Positions 1 through 12,524 of a stretch of DNA of 64,000 bases are shown here, one piece after another. The stretch is taken from NCBI GenBank assembly GCA_027596075.1, contig JADGJC010000175.1, forward strand, positions 1 to 64,000, in the 5' to 3' direction. The notes under the pieces were generated by a model. The model was given only the letters and a program-made list of their open reading frames with translations, did no database searches and was not told where the DNA came from. Numbering within the stretch: position 1 is the first letter of the stretch; each line of letters begins with the position of its first letter. The position numbers and the translations under genes were made by a program. This stretch comes from Rhizophlyctis rosea (Eukaryota > Chytridiomycota > Chytridiomycetes > Rhizophlyctidales > Rhizophlyctidaceae).

Positions 1-1110
1 AGGAAGAGGCTCCCAAGATGACCATTCAAGATCTGATCAAGACTGATCTTCCAGTTACGTTTTGCTCAACCACAGGTTCACCCTTGTGTAAAGTGCAAGC
101 TGACAGTTTTCCCGCTGCGTAGGACGAGGACGAGGAGGACGGAGACTTCGAGCCGGAGACTTCGGAGGCGGACGACGATGCTTCCGACGCTGAAGTGAGT
201 TGACGAGCTCAAGAAGTGCCGCGGTTCATATCGCTCACAAGCGGATGTCCCCTATAGCACAGCGATCAAGAAGACGACGACAAGAACGACGCCGACATGG
301 GTGATGAAGTGAGTGCTGTAGCTTCATTACTTCCTGTTATACGGTAAACTAATGAACCTTTGCTGCCCAGCTCACCGACATCATGAAGCACTCCATCTCG
401 ATCCAGAACCAAACAGTCCTCCGCAATGGCAAGGCCGTGAACGGCGCGTACCGCGACTCCATCATGGCGCAAGAATTCCAGGTGAGCTCACCTTGGCATC
501 TTGGACAATACGGCGTCACCCTGACGACTCAACTAATCTGTGTTCAATCAGAGCGATGACGAGGATGAGGACTACGAGATTGAGAACGAGGGAGACAGCG
601 ACGTTAGTTGCCTGTCCACGTTCTGCCACGTGCGCTTTCCTCTAACCTACAACAACAGAGCGACACCTCCGACATGGATGAGGAAGAAAATGCGGGCGAA
701 GACGCGGACGAGGCCGATGACGTGACCAAGGAAGAAGTTCAAGCGACGATCATCAACACTGGTACGTGTCTTTCGAATGTCTATCCATGAAAGCTATGCA
801 CTCATCTCCCCGCTATTTTTGTGCAACAGCTGGCATCTCGGATGCTACCGGCCAACTCCTCATGACCCCCAGCAAGGTCCTCCGCCACGGCAAGCAGATC
901 GAACCGGTCAACAAGGAGGACATCGGCGACCTGGCGTCCAGGATCAAGGAGGTACGTTTCAGACACCTTCGAAGCTGCACTCTGCTATGAGTGGGCGCAC
1001 AACATCAGTGTCCTGTCGTGAATACCTCGCCGCACCTGTTCTGATTCGTCTTTCTTTGCACAGCTCATGCAGCAACCCCTTGAGGAAACCGTCATGGTCC
1101 GCTAAGTTCG
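1..1110 (+). CDS. 3' part of an acidic, probably nuclear protein (unidentified)
   Basis: This is the C-terminal part of a gene that begins before the window. I read at least six short exons joined by GT-AG introns: about 122-197, 257-308, 371-481, 551-602, 660-761, 831-951 and a last exon ending at the TAA at 1108-1110. The exons encode runs of Asp/Glu and Ser, such as DEDEEDGDFE and DMDEEENAGEDADEADD, and then a less acidic tail ending in LEETVMVR. Such acidic tails are common in nucleolar and chromatin proteins, but I recognise no family and assign no function. The first 120 bases may hold one more exon and intron. Several acidic exons begin with a Ser-Asp codon pair, which suggests small exon duplications. 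Confidence 0.5.
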
Positions 1111-2538
1111 GTGCCTTGTCTCCTACGTCTGAGCCGTCTCCGTCTGTTATGCGAGTGGGAACTTTGCACATGGCAGTAATACGCTGTATTGTATAACTGA
1201 GAACATTTGTTATTGCTGTTGTGTCTTGTACGTAATGAATATATTTGCACATTTTACATACATATACGGTTGTACTGCTGTCTCGTCATCATTATCACTT
1301 GTCTGTTTTTGGGGCTCAACCCGGACTGACCACATCTACCTGAGCCGTTTGTCCTTAACACCACATGCATTTGGAAAGAGTCTGCATGACAAGCACGCGG
1401 CCAGCCATAGCTACATGCCTTGAGCAGCTTCCGCAGATGCACCATCTTCCCTGTGCTAATTACAATCATAGTTTGTTTTGGCGATTGATGCGGCGATATC
1501 TGCACCGGACGCGGGTGATTTTTAATGACCATATTAAAATTGATTAGAACTTCCGTGCATACATCACTATTTGAGCCTCCGAAAATTGGTAGGCGGTCTT
1601 GATTGAGCATATAAATCTGATTCAAACGAATTTACGATATACGGGAAAAAACAACACAAAGCATTGACAATTTGCGCTCCTCCCTGGAGGCGCGCAACCA
1701 ATTTGGGAGCGGAAACCCACAGACTTTGAGATCAGATCTCTCTATCGAACAGAACAGGCAAGTGTTTTCCACTTTGGTAGTGTGGTGCAAATGAATCCAT
1801 TTGTTACACCTGCATGCATTTGGAGTGGGCTGGAATACGCTCAAGCTGTTGCTCCAAATCAAAAAGGCGGTGAAAATGGGTATCCCAGTTGTGGCGGTGT
1901 AACTTGCTCACGTAATTTCATTATGGGTGTGGCTGTGATCCGGGCCATGTGGCTTGAGACTCACAAACACAGGGCCAACCCGATGACGCAAATGACGCTC
2001 TTGGCTGTCTCTTGGCGGTCACTTTGGAGGTTTCGGAGTTCCAATGGGCCAAGGACGCAAATGTCCGCTACCGCCGTGGCGGTGAGGGGTATTTTTTGGT
2101 AGCAATGAGCAAACAGCGAATTGGTCCCATGCAAGGCGACACGGCACTGTCTGGCAGGACGAGGCTGAGCGCAGAGTCGCTCACATGACGGGAGTTTCGT
2201 CAGTGGAGGGTTTGCAACATTGAGAATGTGATCGCACTGCCAAACTGTAACGTTGTGCAAGCTGGCTCCGTCAGTGTTGGTGAAAGCTCCGTCCACGCTG
2301 TTCGCACCGAGCTGTGTTTGATACAGTATGAGCAGGAGATCGAACCAAATGTCAGCCAAGAGACACGCCAAAAATATTTATAAAACCCATCCCATCCCGT
2401 AAACTCCCACCGAACCCAGATTCACCTCATTACATCCAACTCCTCAAGCTTCAGTAGCACCACTCAAACAGGGGGCATTCAAACCCGGGCCCATACAAGT
2501 GCATCCCTCATCACACAACAACAAGCAGTAACAAAATC
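1111..2538. other. Intergenic region, no gene seen
   Basis: About 1.4 kb between the acidic-protein gene and the TspO-like gene. Short frames on both strands do not look like protein. The first part is AT-rich and fits a 3' untranslated region. The last 150 bases are C-rich and probably hold the 5' leader of the next gene. Confidence 0.5.
2375..2385 (+). promoter_or_regulatory. Possible TATA element of the TspO-like gene
   Basis: The stretch TATTTATAAAA lies about 155 bases before the ATG at 2539, followed by a C- and A-rich leader. Its position fits a fungal core promoter, but this is sequence likeness only. Confidence 0.3.
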
Positions 2539-3616
2539 ATGCCTTTCTGGAGACGCAGCGCAGCAGCAGCGCCAGCCACCACCTACGAGACGTACCCTCA
2601 CAATGGCCCGTCCCGTGGACGGATAGCCATCATTCGCCTTATCAACACCCTCACCTTCATCGCAGCAATCGTCGTAAATGCCCTTGCTGCAGCAACAACA
2701 AAGATCAACGGTGTCGAGACTGGTGACATTAGCGATGAGCGACGAACAATGGTTACTCCCGCTGACTGGGCTTTCAGCATTTGGTGTAAGTACTCCTCTT
2801 CAATCCCCAATCCGGGCTTTTCATAGGATGTAAATAAACAAGCCACTGACTCTCATTTCCTTCTGTTCCACAGGGCTAATCTACGCATTCCTCGCCCTCT
2901 TCACCATCATCACCCTCCTCCCGCAAACCTACCTCTCCCACACCCTCAACGCCTCCTCTGCCTCACTCCTCTTCACCCTCGCAAACCTCCTCAACATCGG
3001 CTGGGTCCTCTCCTGGAACTACCGCGCCTTCGAAGTAAATCTCGCCTTCATCTACGCCCTCTGGCTCACCCTCCTCGCCATCTACGCACGCGGCTGGGCT
3101 GGTGTATGGCAGAAGGTCTGGTTGTCCCGTCGCAACCTCTCCCACGTTGACAACGTTGAGACTGGCATGTTCGGACACAACCACCACCATGATGCTCCTG
3201 CTGTTGTTGACAAGGACGGTGTGGCGGAGAGGGGTAGTCGGTTTGCTGCCCCTGTCAAGTGGTTCTGGATGCGTGTGCCTTGGGGGTTGTACTTCTCTTG
3301 GGTCACTATTGCGGTTTTGGCTGCCACTTTCTCGTTCTGGTTCCGTTTGGATGAAGGAGCTACCGACAAGTCTGCCATCATCGGTATCAGTGTAGCTGGC
3401 GCTGTTCTTCTTATTGCTACCATGGCCAACAACGACCCTATTCCTGCGGCTGTCGGTGTTTGGGCTATCATGGCGATGAGGTCCGATGAGGGCGGTGCAT
3501 CTGCTGGTGGGGACCGTGTTCGCCTCACTACCACTATCGTAGCGGCCGTGTTGGGAGTCGTTGGTATCTTCACTGCGTTCTTCGGTCTCTTCAGGGTCCT
3601 CTTCCGGAGGCATTAA
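2539..3616 (+). CDS. TspO/MBR-like multispanning membrane protein
   Basis: Two exons, 2539-2785 and 2874-3616, joined by an 88-nt GT-AG intron, give a protein of about 330 residues. Early in the protein come a first hydrophobic segment (LINTLTFIAAIVVNALAA), then the motif TGDISDERRTMVTPADWAFS, followed by W-W-L-I-Y and further hydrophobic helices. An ISD...TPADW/AGYAFSIWGLIY block marks the larger bacterial and algal relatives of the tryptophan-rich TspO/peripheral benzodiazepine receptor family. These proteins bind tetrapyrroles or act as membrane sensors, but the role of the long eukaryotic forms is unsettled. A His-rich loop (HNHHHD, near residue 205) might bind metal, which is inference. 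The gene is complete and no other function is clearly better supported. Confidence 0.65.
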
Positions 3617-3766
3617 GGGGGTCGTTGGGAATCATTGCCGCTAGCTTAGTAATTTCTTGTATCCGCTTGTTTTAGTGTGTATATTTTGTACAAATGTGAA
3701 TATAATATACATTTTTTCTATGCAGTACATACTAGCAATACCCGGCCTGCTATACTTTGCAGAACG

Positions 3767-6700
3767 CTATTCAGCCTCCGAATCTTCACTATCTCCTTCC
3801 ATTGGCACATCCCCTGCCGGAACCATGTTCTGTTGAATGTCCTGCACGCTTTGGCTGACTTGACTGTTGCTTCCACTCCCCACCCTTCTTTCCTCACGCA
3901 TGTCGCGCATGCTAGTGCCAGCGAACCCTCCATGCTGCGGCTCCTGCCCCTCCGCCTGAGCATGCACCTGCTCATCTATTCTGACCTTCCGCATCCGCTC
4001 CTGGTATATCCTATCGATGCGTATCCGCATGTCCTCGAATTCTTCCAAAATGATAAGAAACTGCCGGCGCGTTAGGCGGTAGAGGTGGCAAGCTGTGCCG
4101 GCAATGACGGTGGCCGTCCGTGGAATTTGAGCGATGAGCGACACTTCTGTGTTTTTTGGACATCAACATGTAAGGCATAATAATGAGAATGTTGTCCAGA
4201 CACGGAGCTCAGCAAGAAATACACCTCCAAAGAAGTTATGAGGCCCAATGGACGCGACCGCATTGCCATCCCTGATAATGAACGACCGAACCGTGCAGTA
4301 TGAAGAACATAGAATCACCATTCTGAAAATTCGTTCTTAGCAAATTTCTACAACCTGGTAGCCAAACATAAATCGCTTACCTCGCCCTGTGAACATATCA
4401 CGTCGCCCTTCACATAATAATTGGACTGGAGCAAAAGTTAAGAAGTATCAGCATTCCGGAAGTTGATGGAAGCCGTCTCCAGGCTTCCAACTCACATGTA
4501 AGGCGCTTGCGATCCGACCCAAAAATATCTCGTCTCGTCCATCAAATTCTTGTCGGCGGAGGAAAGGCACCTTATTGATGAGGGCGCTGCAGTTATGTAC
4601 CGCAATTTCCTGTTAAATCAACGTGTAATTTACGTTAGGGACAAATTGGGCATGTATGATCAACAAAATCAACATCAACATGAAGTCCCCACCATTCTCA
4701 GAGCATCATTCAGCTGACCCAGAATCTCATCCTTCAATGACATTTACAGCATTAGCATGTGATAGAGGTGCAAGATGCTGCTTCCGATGATCAAACACCA
4801 GTGCACCTCACCTCCTCAAAGAACTTCCCCCGATATTTGACCTCATAGTACTGCAACACTTTCTTCTGCGTATCCTCTTTGACTTGCTTCCACCGCAAGT
4901 AGTCCGTCATCTCGTCAAGTTTCTGCTTGTAGAGTCGTCCGGACTGGTCAAGGCCGAATGCAAAGGAGGAGATGGTGCCTACTATAGCTGCGTACTTCGG
5001 GATGGGGTTAGATACGGGTAATGTAGATGGTAACTGGACTCATGCAGCGTGGCGATGCCCAAACACATACCAAGACAGCTCCGAAGATGACCAAAACAAT
5101 GACGACTTATTGTTGATTCGCAGCATCTGGCCTGCATTGGTACGAATGGAAAAACAAACGCCATCGTGAGAAACCCCGGACATTCTGGCACAATCGCTAA
5201 TGGCGGTTGGACAACACCACTCACCGGTATGTCAATGGGAAGATATTCGCAACGCTTGCCATCACCGCCAAGGAGTATCTTTTTCCCACACTATCTCCTG
5301 TCGACTGCCCCAAATACATACTCTCCCAATAGTAGTTGCCTGTCACCCTTCCCAAAAATAAGATTATACAAGCCGCCCAGTGAATAAACATCACCAGTGT
5401 CGCCGCCATGAACACGAGCGTCAAGAACGCTTTTGGCACGCCCAACGATGCGGCGAAACCAGAATACAGGCGCAACCATATTGGGGAATGCGATAGATGT
5501 TCCTTCAGGCGGTACAATCGGAGGAGTTTGAACAATAAGAGACAATCACGGAATTTGAGTTCATTGTGGATCATGATGTCGAATGGGAGGGTGGCGATAA
5601 CGTCGATGAGAAAGAGGGTTTCGAGGTAGCGGATTTTTGAGGGTGAGACCAGGTGGCGGTTTTGTTGGATCTTCTGAGAGAAGTTCTTTCTGAGGTTGGA
5701 GGCGCTGGTTTTGCCTTCCATGAGGGAGTAAATGGACTGCTCGCCCGGCGTTTTTGAGGATTGGGATTTTTCATCGGGAGAGGCTGTTAGGAGGATGAGG
5801 ATGATGTCGCCAAAGTACAGGAGGGAGGTGATTATGGAAAATGGATAGTGCGTTGGTGTGATGTTTTCGAAAGCGGCAATTACGGGGACGTAGATGAAGA
5901 CTACCAGATAAGTAGCTGGATTTTGTAATCATTGTTAGAGTTGGATTATGGAAGAAGCCAGAATCAGCGAGGATCAACTTACCAGACATGAGGAAGTCCC
6001 AATACACTCTGAACGGACTTCGTGGGTGCAGTCCTTGTCTAATCAACCGTTCCGAAGTTGTGCCTTTCGCAATGATGCTTAGCGTCGACCCAGTCTCCGC
6101 AAACTGCGGTAGGAGAAAACTCTTCCGTCGCGCGCTGATGAGATGAGACCACATCGAGCGAGCACCAGCTTCAGGTTGCGGTGGCTTCTCCAAGCCTGTC
6201 GGTGGGAGATCTGGCTCTTCCGCCCCAATACGTGTTGCAGTCACTATGGTATCAATGTCGCGTGCTGGTGGTTGGGTGACAGCAGCTTCTTGGGCAGAGG
6301 ATGTGCTGTGGGCGAGGCGGGAAGGAGAACGGGTGGGGCGCGACAATGAGGGTAGGGTAGGAGGAGCGAGGGGCTGAGAATCCATCACTATAGTTGACAT
6401 CTGTGTATCCGAACTAGGCTGTGAATCCATGATTGCACCTTCTAGTCGTGCTTCCTCAGCATCTTGCAACGGCTGAGGACTGCCGGATCGTATGATTGGG
6501 AGGCGAGCGCCGGAGTTGGATGCTTCGGGCATGATGTTGGCGGAATGGACTTCTGGGGTTGCGCTCAGATTGCGCTCCATAGGAGCCGCTCCTTTCAGTT
6601 TTTGAAAGAGAGGTGATTTAAACTTTTCTTTCCACTTAGATAGCTGATCCAGAGTTTTTCGCGTGACCTCTGGTGAACTAATTGATCTTATCCGCATCCG

Positions 6701-7648
6701 TGCGTTGACTCCGTTTGGAGGTGCAGCAGTGACATCATGGGTGCTCTTTTGACTGTGATTGCTCGCAGCTCCTACACTATGACGACCAACAACTTCCTGT
6801 TCTGGGCTAAAGGTAGGTGGGGAAGCCGGGTAGATTTCGTTGACTTCTGCGAACTGAATTTGGGCGCGGTCCTCCCTACCGGTCATGGTCCGTTCCACGG
6901 GAACATTCAGGGAACCACTTGATAGCAATTGCTGTACACTTGAATTGAAGGTGCTGGGTAGTCCCATTGCAGCGCGTTGCAGTGCCGCATCGATTGATTC
7001 TTTCGAATACGGCAATTGCTGCGAGATGGATGTGGAAAATGCCCCGCTCAGTGGACGCTCCGGCCATTGTTGCAAAGACTTGACACGACGTTGTAGGCTA
7101 CCAGTCACGGAGGCGTAATCAAATGAACTAACAGTCCTAGATTTGAGTCCTGAACATGGGATTTAACGTTATTGCGATTTTCTGAGTTTAAGATGCGCTC
7201 TTTCGTGCAAAGTCAAGCACGCACTCGTACCTCCTGATTCCACACTCCTGGGGGGATTGAGCTCACTGGAATTCAACACTAACGCCAAAGTGTCGGCCTG
7301 TTGAACTACCACAGACAGCTGCCTCTGAATAGCTGCCGCCGCTGTGCTAAGTGATGCCAACTGCTGGCGCAACACCGTAAACTCTGCAATGGCCTGTTCT
7401 TTTCTTGTTGTACCCATCCCGCCAAGATCTTGCCAAAAATTCAACAACCGAGAGGCGGTGAGGGCAGAAAGTTTGTGAAAACATGATGACCAAAATGCTG
7501 GTTGTAGTCGAGTTGGTGGAAATCCGATGTAGAAAATACCCTGACGGCGTACGAACTGGAATATTTGGGAACCAAGGCGCGATGGGCGGTCTCCTGGTGA
7601 ATGATCGAAATGATCGATGGTAAGTAGGCTTACCATCCCGTTGAACAT
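3767..7648 (-). CDS. Cyclic-nucleotide-gated (CNG/HCN-type) cation channel, frame broken at two points
   Basis: Spliced minus-strand gene. The main exons are 7231-7648 (5' limit unsure), 5983-7149, 5225-5915, 5071-5131, 4812-4994, and five or six smaller ones down to the stop at 3767. A long disordered N-terminus leads to HPRSPFRVYWDFLMS, the entry to S1. Then come S1-S3, an S4 with few charges (FKLLRLYRLKEHL), S5, a pore loop, S6 (VVIVLVIFGAVLYAAIVG), the C-linker (GRLYKQKLDEMTDYLRWK) and a cyclic-nucleotide-binding domain (IIRDGNAVASIGPHNFFG, EVSLIAQIPRTATVIAG). The pore reads ASVANIFPLTYRP and lacks the GYG filter of potassium channels. Two defects appear. An in-frame TAA lies at 5107-5109 between pore and S6, and one extra base near 4290-4294 shifts frame inside the binding domain. 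In zoospores such channels would pass cGMP or cAMP signals. The start is uncertain because GTAAGC follows the ATG at 7648; a later ATG at 7417 is another choice. Confidence 0.75.
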
Positions 7649-8223
7649 ATCGGAGCCCCCGTGCTGATGTAGTCACTGACGGTATGATTTGTGCCCTGTC
7701 TGTCAACCGAGCCAGCCGCGTCAGGGTCCTAGTAGGACGTGAATCGACCCCCTTTTTGCACGCTTCCAAGCTGGTGCCTGCTGAAAGCGATTCATGTGAG
7801 AAGAAAGCCGATTGCTGTTGTCGTCATCGAAATCTTTTGACGAACCGCCTATCTATGAACATATCGGTGAATGGCCACTGGGGCCGCATCTATTTAAACG
7901 GATTGATGGATGGTCTCAGGGCATGATCAACCGTTTGCTCACGTCTTGGAATCGCTTAGCCCTCCGAGTAAGGTAAACAAACTTATTCCATCCGGACACG
8001 CCCAATCATTGTCTGTAACCCCTTCATGGCAAATTTTAATAGCTTTGCTGGTTCTGGACCAATCCGCTTGCTTATGGCCTTGGTGACTTCCTTGCTACAC
8101 GTCTTTCATCCTTAAGCGGTTGTAATATTGTAAACGGAGCATAAACGGACCATTCTCACATGCCGTTAACGTAGCTGGTCAGGATTGAACCTTACACATC
8201 TCATGCTGTTAAACCCTCAATGA
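7649..8223. other. Divergent intergenic region
   Basis: About 570 bases separate the minus-strand channel gene from the plus-strand gene starting at 8224, so the stretch probably holds both promoters. I see no clear TATA box, repeat or RNA gene. Confidence 0.5.
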
Positions 8224-11200
8224 ATGATGTCATCCGCAATCGATGACGCGAAGTTTCCGCAACATCACCCGGAGTCATCCATTCCCCAGTCCATACGTAC
8301 AATGGATGACCTCACTCCATCCTCCCCTCCTCATGACGGACAGATATGGTTCAAATGCTTTCTCGGATCTACCTCCAAAATCCTCATAACACCGCCGCCC
8401 ATCGACTTCGAATCCCAATTCTTGCCCGGAGTAGTTGGTCTCTTTTACCCTCATGCGGCTGATTCGATTCGGCGACCGCAAGCAGATACCGATAGCTCTA
8501 AGGAATCAGCGTCGCACAATCAGGAGGGAGGCTTCCTATTCGATAACAATGCAGGGTCCGAAACTTATAGATTTCATATGTGGTACTTAGACGGGGACGG
8601 CGACCGGAACAGGTTATCATCTCAAGAAGAGTTAGATGTGGCGGTGGAGTTGTTCGTGAAGCTGCGGCGAAGCTTTGTGCATGTGTTTTGTAGGGTTGAT
8701 GCATTTGGACATACGGGAAAAGAAGAGGAAGCAGTCGAAGAAGGGGAGGAGCATGTTGATGAAGAAAGGGTGGCAGAGGTGAAAGATGAGGCGGGTGGCA
8801 CTAAGGAGGAGACCCGGCCGTCAGAGCAGCCGAGGGACGTCATAGGTATGGACTCGTCACCTGCAACTAATCATGATTGTTGAAATAATTAAATTTTACA
8901 GGACTTAAATCGCCGAACAGAACACCTGCACGGTCAGACCATAACCCCTCTCGTCAACAGATAGTCACACCAAAGTCCCCAGTTCAAACTGCAAACAAGG
9001 AAGAGGAGAAGCCTCGGGACGCAAGAGTTGCGGGAGCATCAGATTTGCCTTTAGCAGCTGAACAACCTAGCGCGCATGCAGTTGATGAGACACCGGAGGA
9101 GGTCCGCAAACCGCAGCGTTTTGAAACGGTGAAGTCACCTGATGTGCACCCAGGCAAATCACCTCAAACGCATCTGATGAGGAAACGAGGACATGACATA
9201 ACGAAGGACGAACCCAAAAACATTGAAGCGACACCAACCGAACGCCGGAAATCTCAACCCTTAGATAGAGAATCTCCACAAACACCGGCATCTGACCCAA
9301 AACCCGTGCTTAGAACATCTCAAGTGATGTCACCACCGGCCGTACAACCCACACAAACGAAAGCGCTGGAGTTGGAGGAGGCAACAGATAGCCATGTCAC
9401 CAGTAATGAGATGGGCCCAGATGAGAAACCACCGGTGGAACGGTCTAAGAATCGCCGCCACGAAAAAGAAAGAGAGGGGAATAAGGATGTTACGCCTAGG
9501 AGGGATGAACCTGTAGAAGATTACGTTGGCAGGGTAGATGGACATGAGGGACGTCCGGAAAAGGGGTTTAGAAGAATAGAGCCTAAGATGAAAAATGAAC
9601 AAGCGGATGTTGAAAATTTGCCAATCGGACGGCCAAGAAGCAGGTCTGCAGAGAAGCTTGGACGGCAGAAGTGGAAAGCCGGCCACGACATGGAGGATGG
9701 GAATACAGATGCAACCAAGCGAAAAATGGAGACTAAAGTGGAGAAGGAGTTCGTAGAAGACGATGCAGATGCACAGCAAATACTCAAGAATGAGGCACCA
9801 CACAGAAAGCAGGTAGAGAAAGTCATTGATTCCGTGAAGCCGAAATCGGTCAAATCCAAGGAAATGGATGTGGCACATAGGGAGGATCAGGTGGACGAGT
9901 TCAAAAGCGACTGGATAAAGAAACAGGCTCCACCGCCCGATACAGATGTTCCCGACACAGAGCATCAGTCAAAGGGGAAAGGGCATAAGCGAGATGTATC
10001 GTTTTCCAAGAGCGACACAACATTCACACCAAATGGAAGCATGCACACTGTCCGACGACAGTCACGGGATACGGAAAAATGGCATGAGCATGATGACAGA
10101 CCTTCCACCATGAGGCAACCGGAAAGAGTTTCCGAGCCGGAGGAAGAGCATCACTCAAATCCCATCCCAAAAGAGAAGCTTTCACATCGTCAACCGAAAG
10201 AAAAACATCTTCCTCACCCAGAACCATACTCAACACCGATTAAAGACCTGCCGGATCTAGACCACTGGCGCCGCCCTCACCAAAAGTCTCATATCCCACC
10301 ACCCGCACCGCACAAACCTCCATCAGTCCGCACCTTTTCAGCATCCACCCACGCATCCTACCGCACAACAGCCAGCATAGGCCACAACCCACACGACTCA
10401 CGCGACATCGGTGGAGGATGGAATCCTTCGACCGTCGTTGAGCGCCATGATTATCCAAAAGTAGGGTTGGTGACTGCTACTCCAGCAATGATGATTGATT
10501 TGCACTTTGTAGAAATGGAGGATAGGGAGCGGGCTGAAGAGGAGAGAAGAAGATTGAAGAGAGGTGTGAGTGGGAAATTTAAGAAGAAGGCAGAGGTAGA
10601 GAAGGGAAGGGAAGAGAGGGTGGAGAAAAGGGGGCTGATGAAGGCGGCGGTTGAGAGGAAGGGAAGGGAGAAGAGCAGACCAGTGCAGGTTCCGAATCAG
10701 GTTAGACCACAGCAGGTGCAACCATATATAGCTGTAGCCAAGAACGAAAAACCTGTGCAAGAAGCAGGAAAAGTTGAAAAACCGGCAGCTGTAAAGCCGC
10801 CAGTGAAATTCGATGGGGAAAAGATGCGTGAAGGGAGGACGGCGCGGTATGATTCGAGGGTGGAGAAGCCTGGTGGGGTGGAGTTGTATCAGCCACCAAG
10901 CTTGGAAAGTATTGACGAGAATGATGAGGAGGAGAACCGTTTTCCGAGAGACGATGATGATATAGAGATTGACGCGGGGAAGTATGGTCAGACATCATAT
11001 CGGGCCAATGATTCGGGGCACAGGACGAAATCCATAGACAGGCCATTACCTATGCCGTCGTCCAGTAAAACACCAGGGGCACCAGATACCGTAGAACAGC
11101 GGCACCAATCATATGCAGCGGTCAGTCCTACCATACAGTCACCGCTCAATATCAATCGATCACCATCATCGTTCAGTCAACCGTCCTATCCTGCGGAGCC

Positions 11201-12026
11201 GTCTTCATCCTTGAACTTCGATACCGAGAATCAATCCTACGCCGACCAATACGGGCCCGCACAAGTGTACCAACAACCTCAAGGCATGAATCCTTACATG
11301 GTTCCGCCACCGCAATTCTTTTACGGATCCTACAACCCGCCGCCATCAATGATGATGATGATGCCACTACCACCAGTAGGAGGTAACTTCAACAATGCCG
11401 GAAACTATGTCGCTCGCCCATCTGGCTTTGTACAGCCGCCACCGCAACCACTGGGCAACTACGGTGGAGGAGGATATGCGCCACCCGGATTTGCACCACA
11501 GTGGAATCCAGCAGCGGCAGGATATCCTGATATGTATTATGGCCAACAGCAATACGGAGGTATCAGTCCTTCCAACTCGATGCATTCCCTAAATTATGGA
11601 GACTACGGACAACGAAAACAACCGCCCTCGTACCCTCACCAACAACCAGCCCTACCCCAGCATCCATACGAATCATCAACCTCTACCCACCCGCGACCCA
11701 CACCACACCACCAACCCCTCCGTCCCCCACCACGCAATCGCCCACCTCCAGTAGCTGAACTCCACTCCAAACCCACCGCACATTCCTACCTAACACGTCA
11801 CCACAAGATTGGGGAATTTCAGCAGTCTCAACCGTACTCCTCAACGGCAGCAAGACTGTATCCTGGTGGTGGGAGTACGTGGAAAGGAGGTGGAGATAAC
11901 AGAGGAGGAGGAGGAGGAGGAGGGATGAACCCATCCCAAAATCCCGCACTACCTGTCCCAATGCCCTTGCCACCTACAAAATCGCATTTTACGCCGGGGA
12001 GACGGTATGTGCCGGGAGGTATATAG
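8224..12026 (+). CDS. Very long disordered protein with a PB1-like N-terminal domain
   Basis: Two exons, 8224-8845 and 8902-12026, with a 56-nt intron, encode about 1,250 residues. Residues about 35-165 form the only region that looks folded: IWFKCFLGSTSKILITPP near the start and YLDGDGDRNRLSSQEELDVA near the end. The basic strand at the front and the acidic D-G-D...S-S-x-E-E-L-D pattern at the back resemble PB1 domains, which form head-to-tail oligomers through exactly these charges. The rest is low complexity: first Lys/Glu/Asp-rich and hydrophilic, then a charged helix-prone patch (EEERRRLKRGVSGKFKKKAE, near residue 750), then a Pro/Gln/Tyr/Gly-rich tail with a run of methionines (about 11350) and a poly-Gly run (about 11915). 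It is probably a scaffold or condensate-forming protein, which is inference. I know no named family for the whole. Confidence 0.7.
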
Positions 12027-12524
12027 ATTGAGGGGCTTGTGGCTCAGGGGTATAAGTGAGAAGTAGATAGGAAATAGGTGGAGCAATGGTTTGCTTTGAT
12101 AAGCAAACAGATTCCGTTTTTTTTTGTAGCATGTTGCGGTTTAGTGTATCGGTTGTAGGTAGAGTAGGTAGAGTAGGGTAGTATCGTAGTAGATTAGTAG
12201 ATTTGCGTAATAAATGGTGGATATGTCTGCCAGAATTGGCGCATGAAACGGCATGTGGAAGTGGAAGAAGATTTGCGTGGTCCCCTTCAATTACCATGCT
12301 GATTGAATTACTGATTGATGAACCGGGTTTGGCTGCAGAACTCCTCCTAAGATGGTATTTCCGTCGCATGTAGATGATCCACATCAACACGATGGTTTTC
12401 TTGTCCACTTTGCACTATCGCGTACCATTCAATAACATCTCAAACGCTAATCATGGTAAATCTATTGATAATTTCGGGAAGAAGCCAGCTCTGCTATATT
12501 TTGGTCTTACAGGTGAAAAATATA
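12027..12524. other. Convergent intergenic region
   Basis: About 500 bases between two genes that end facing each other. It is AT-rich with a T-run near 12118-12126, consistent with two 3' untranslated regions. No gene seen. Confidence 0.5.

Noticed and set aside
9330..9965. Long minus-strand open frame (211 codons) opposite the PB1-like protein
   Set aside because: Composition is that of an antisense shadow of a Lys/Glu-rich coding region, and there is no family match.
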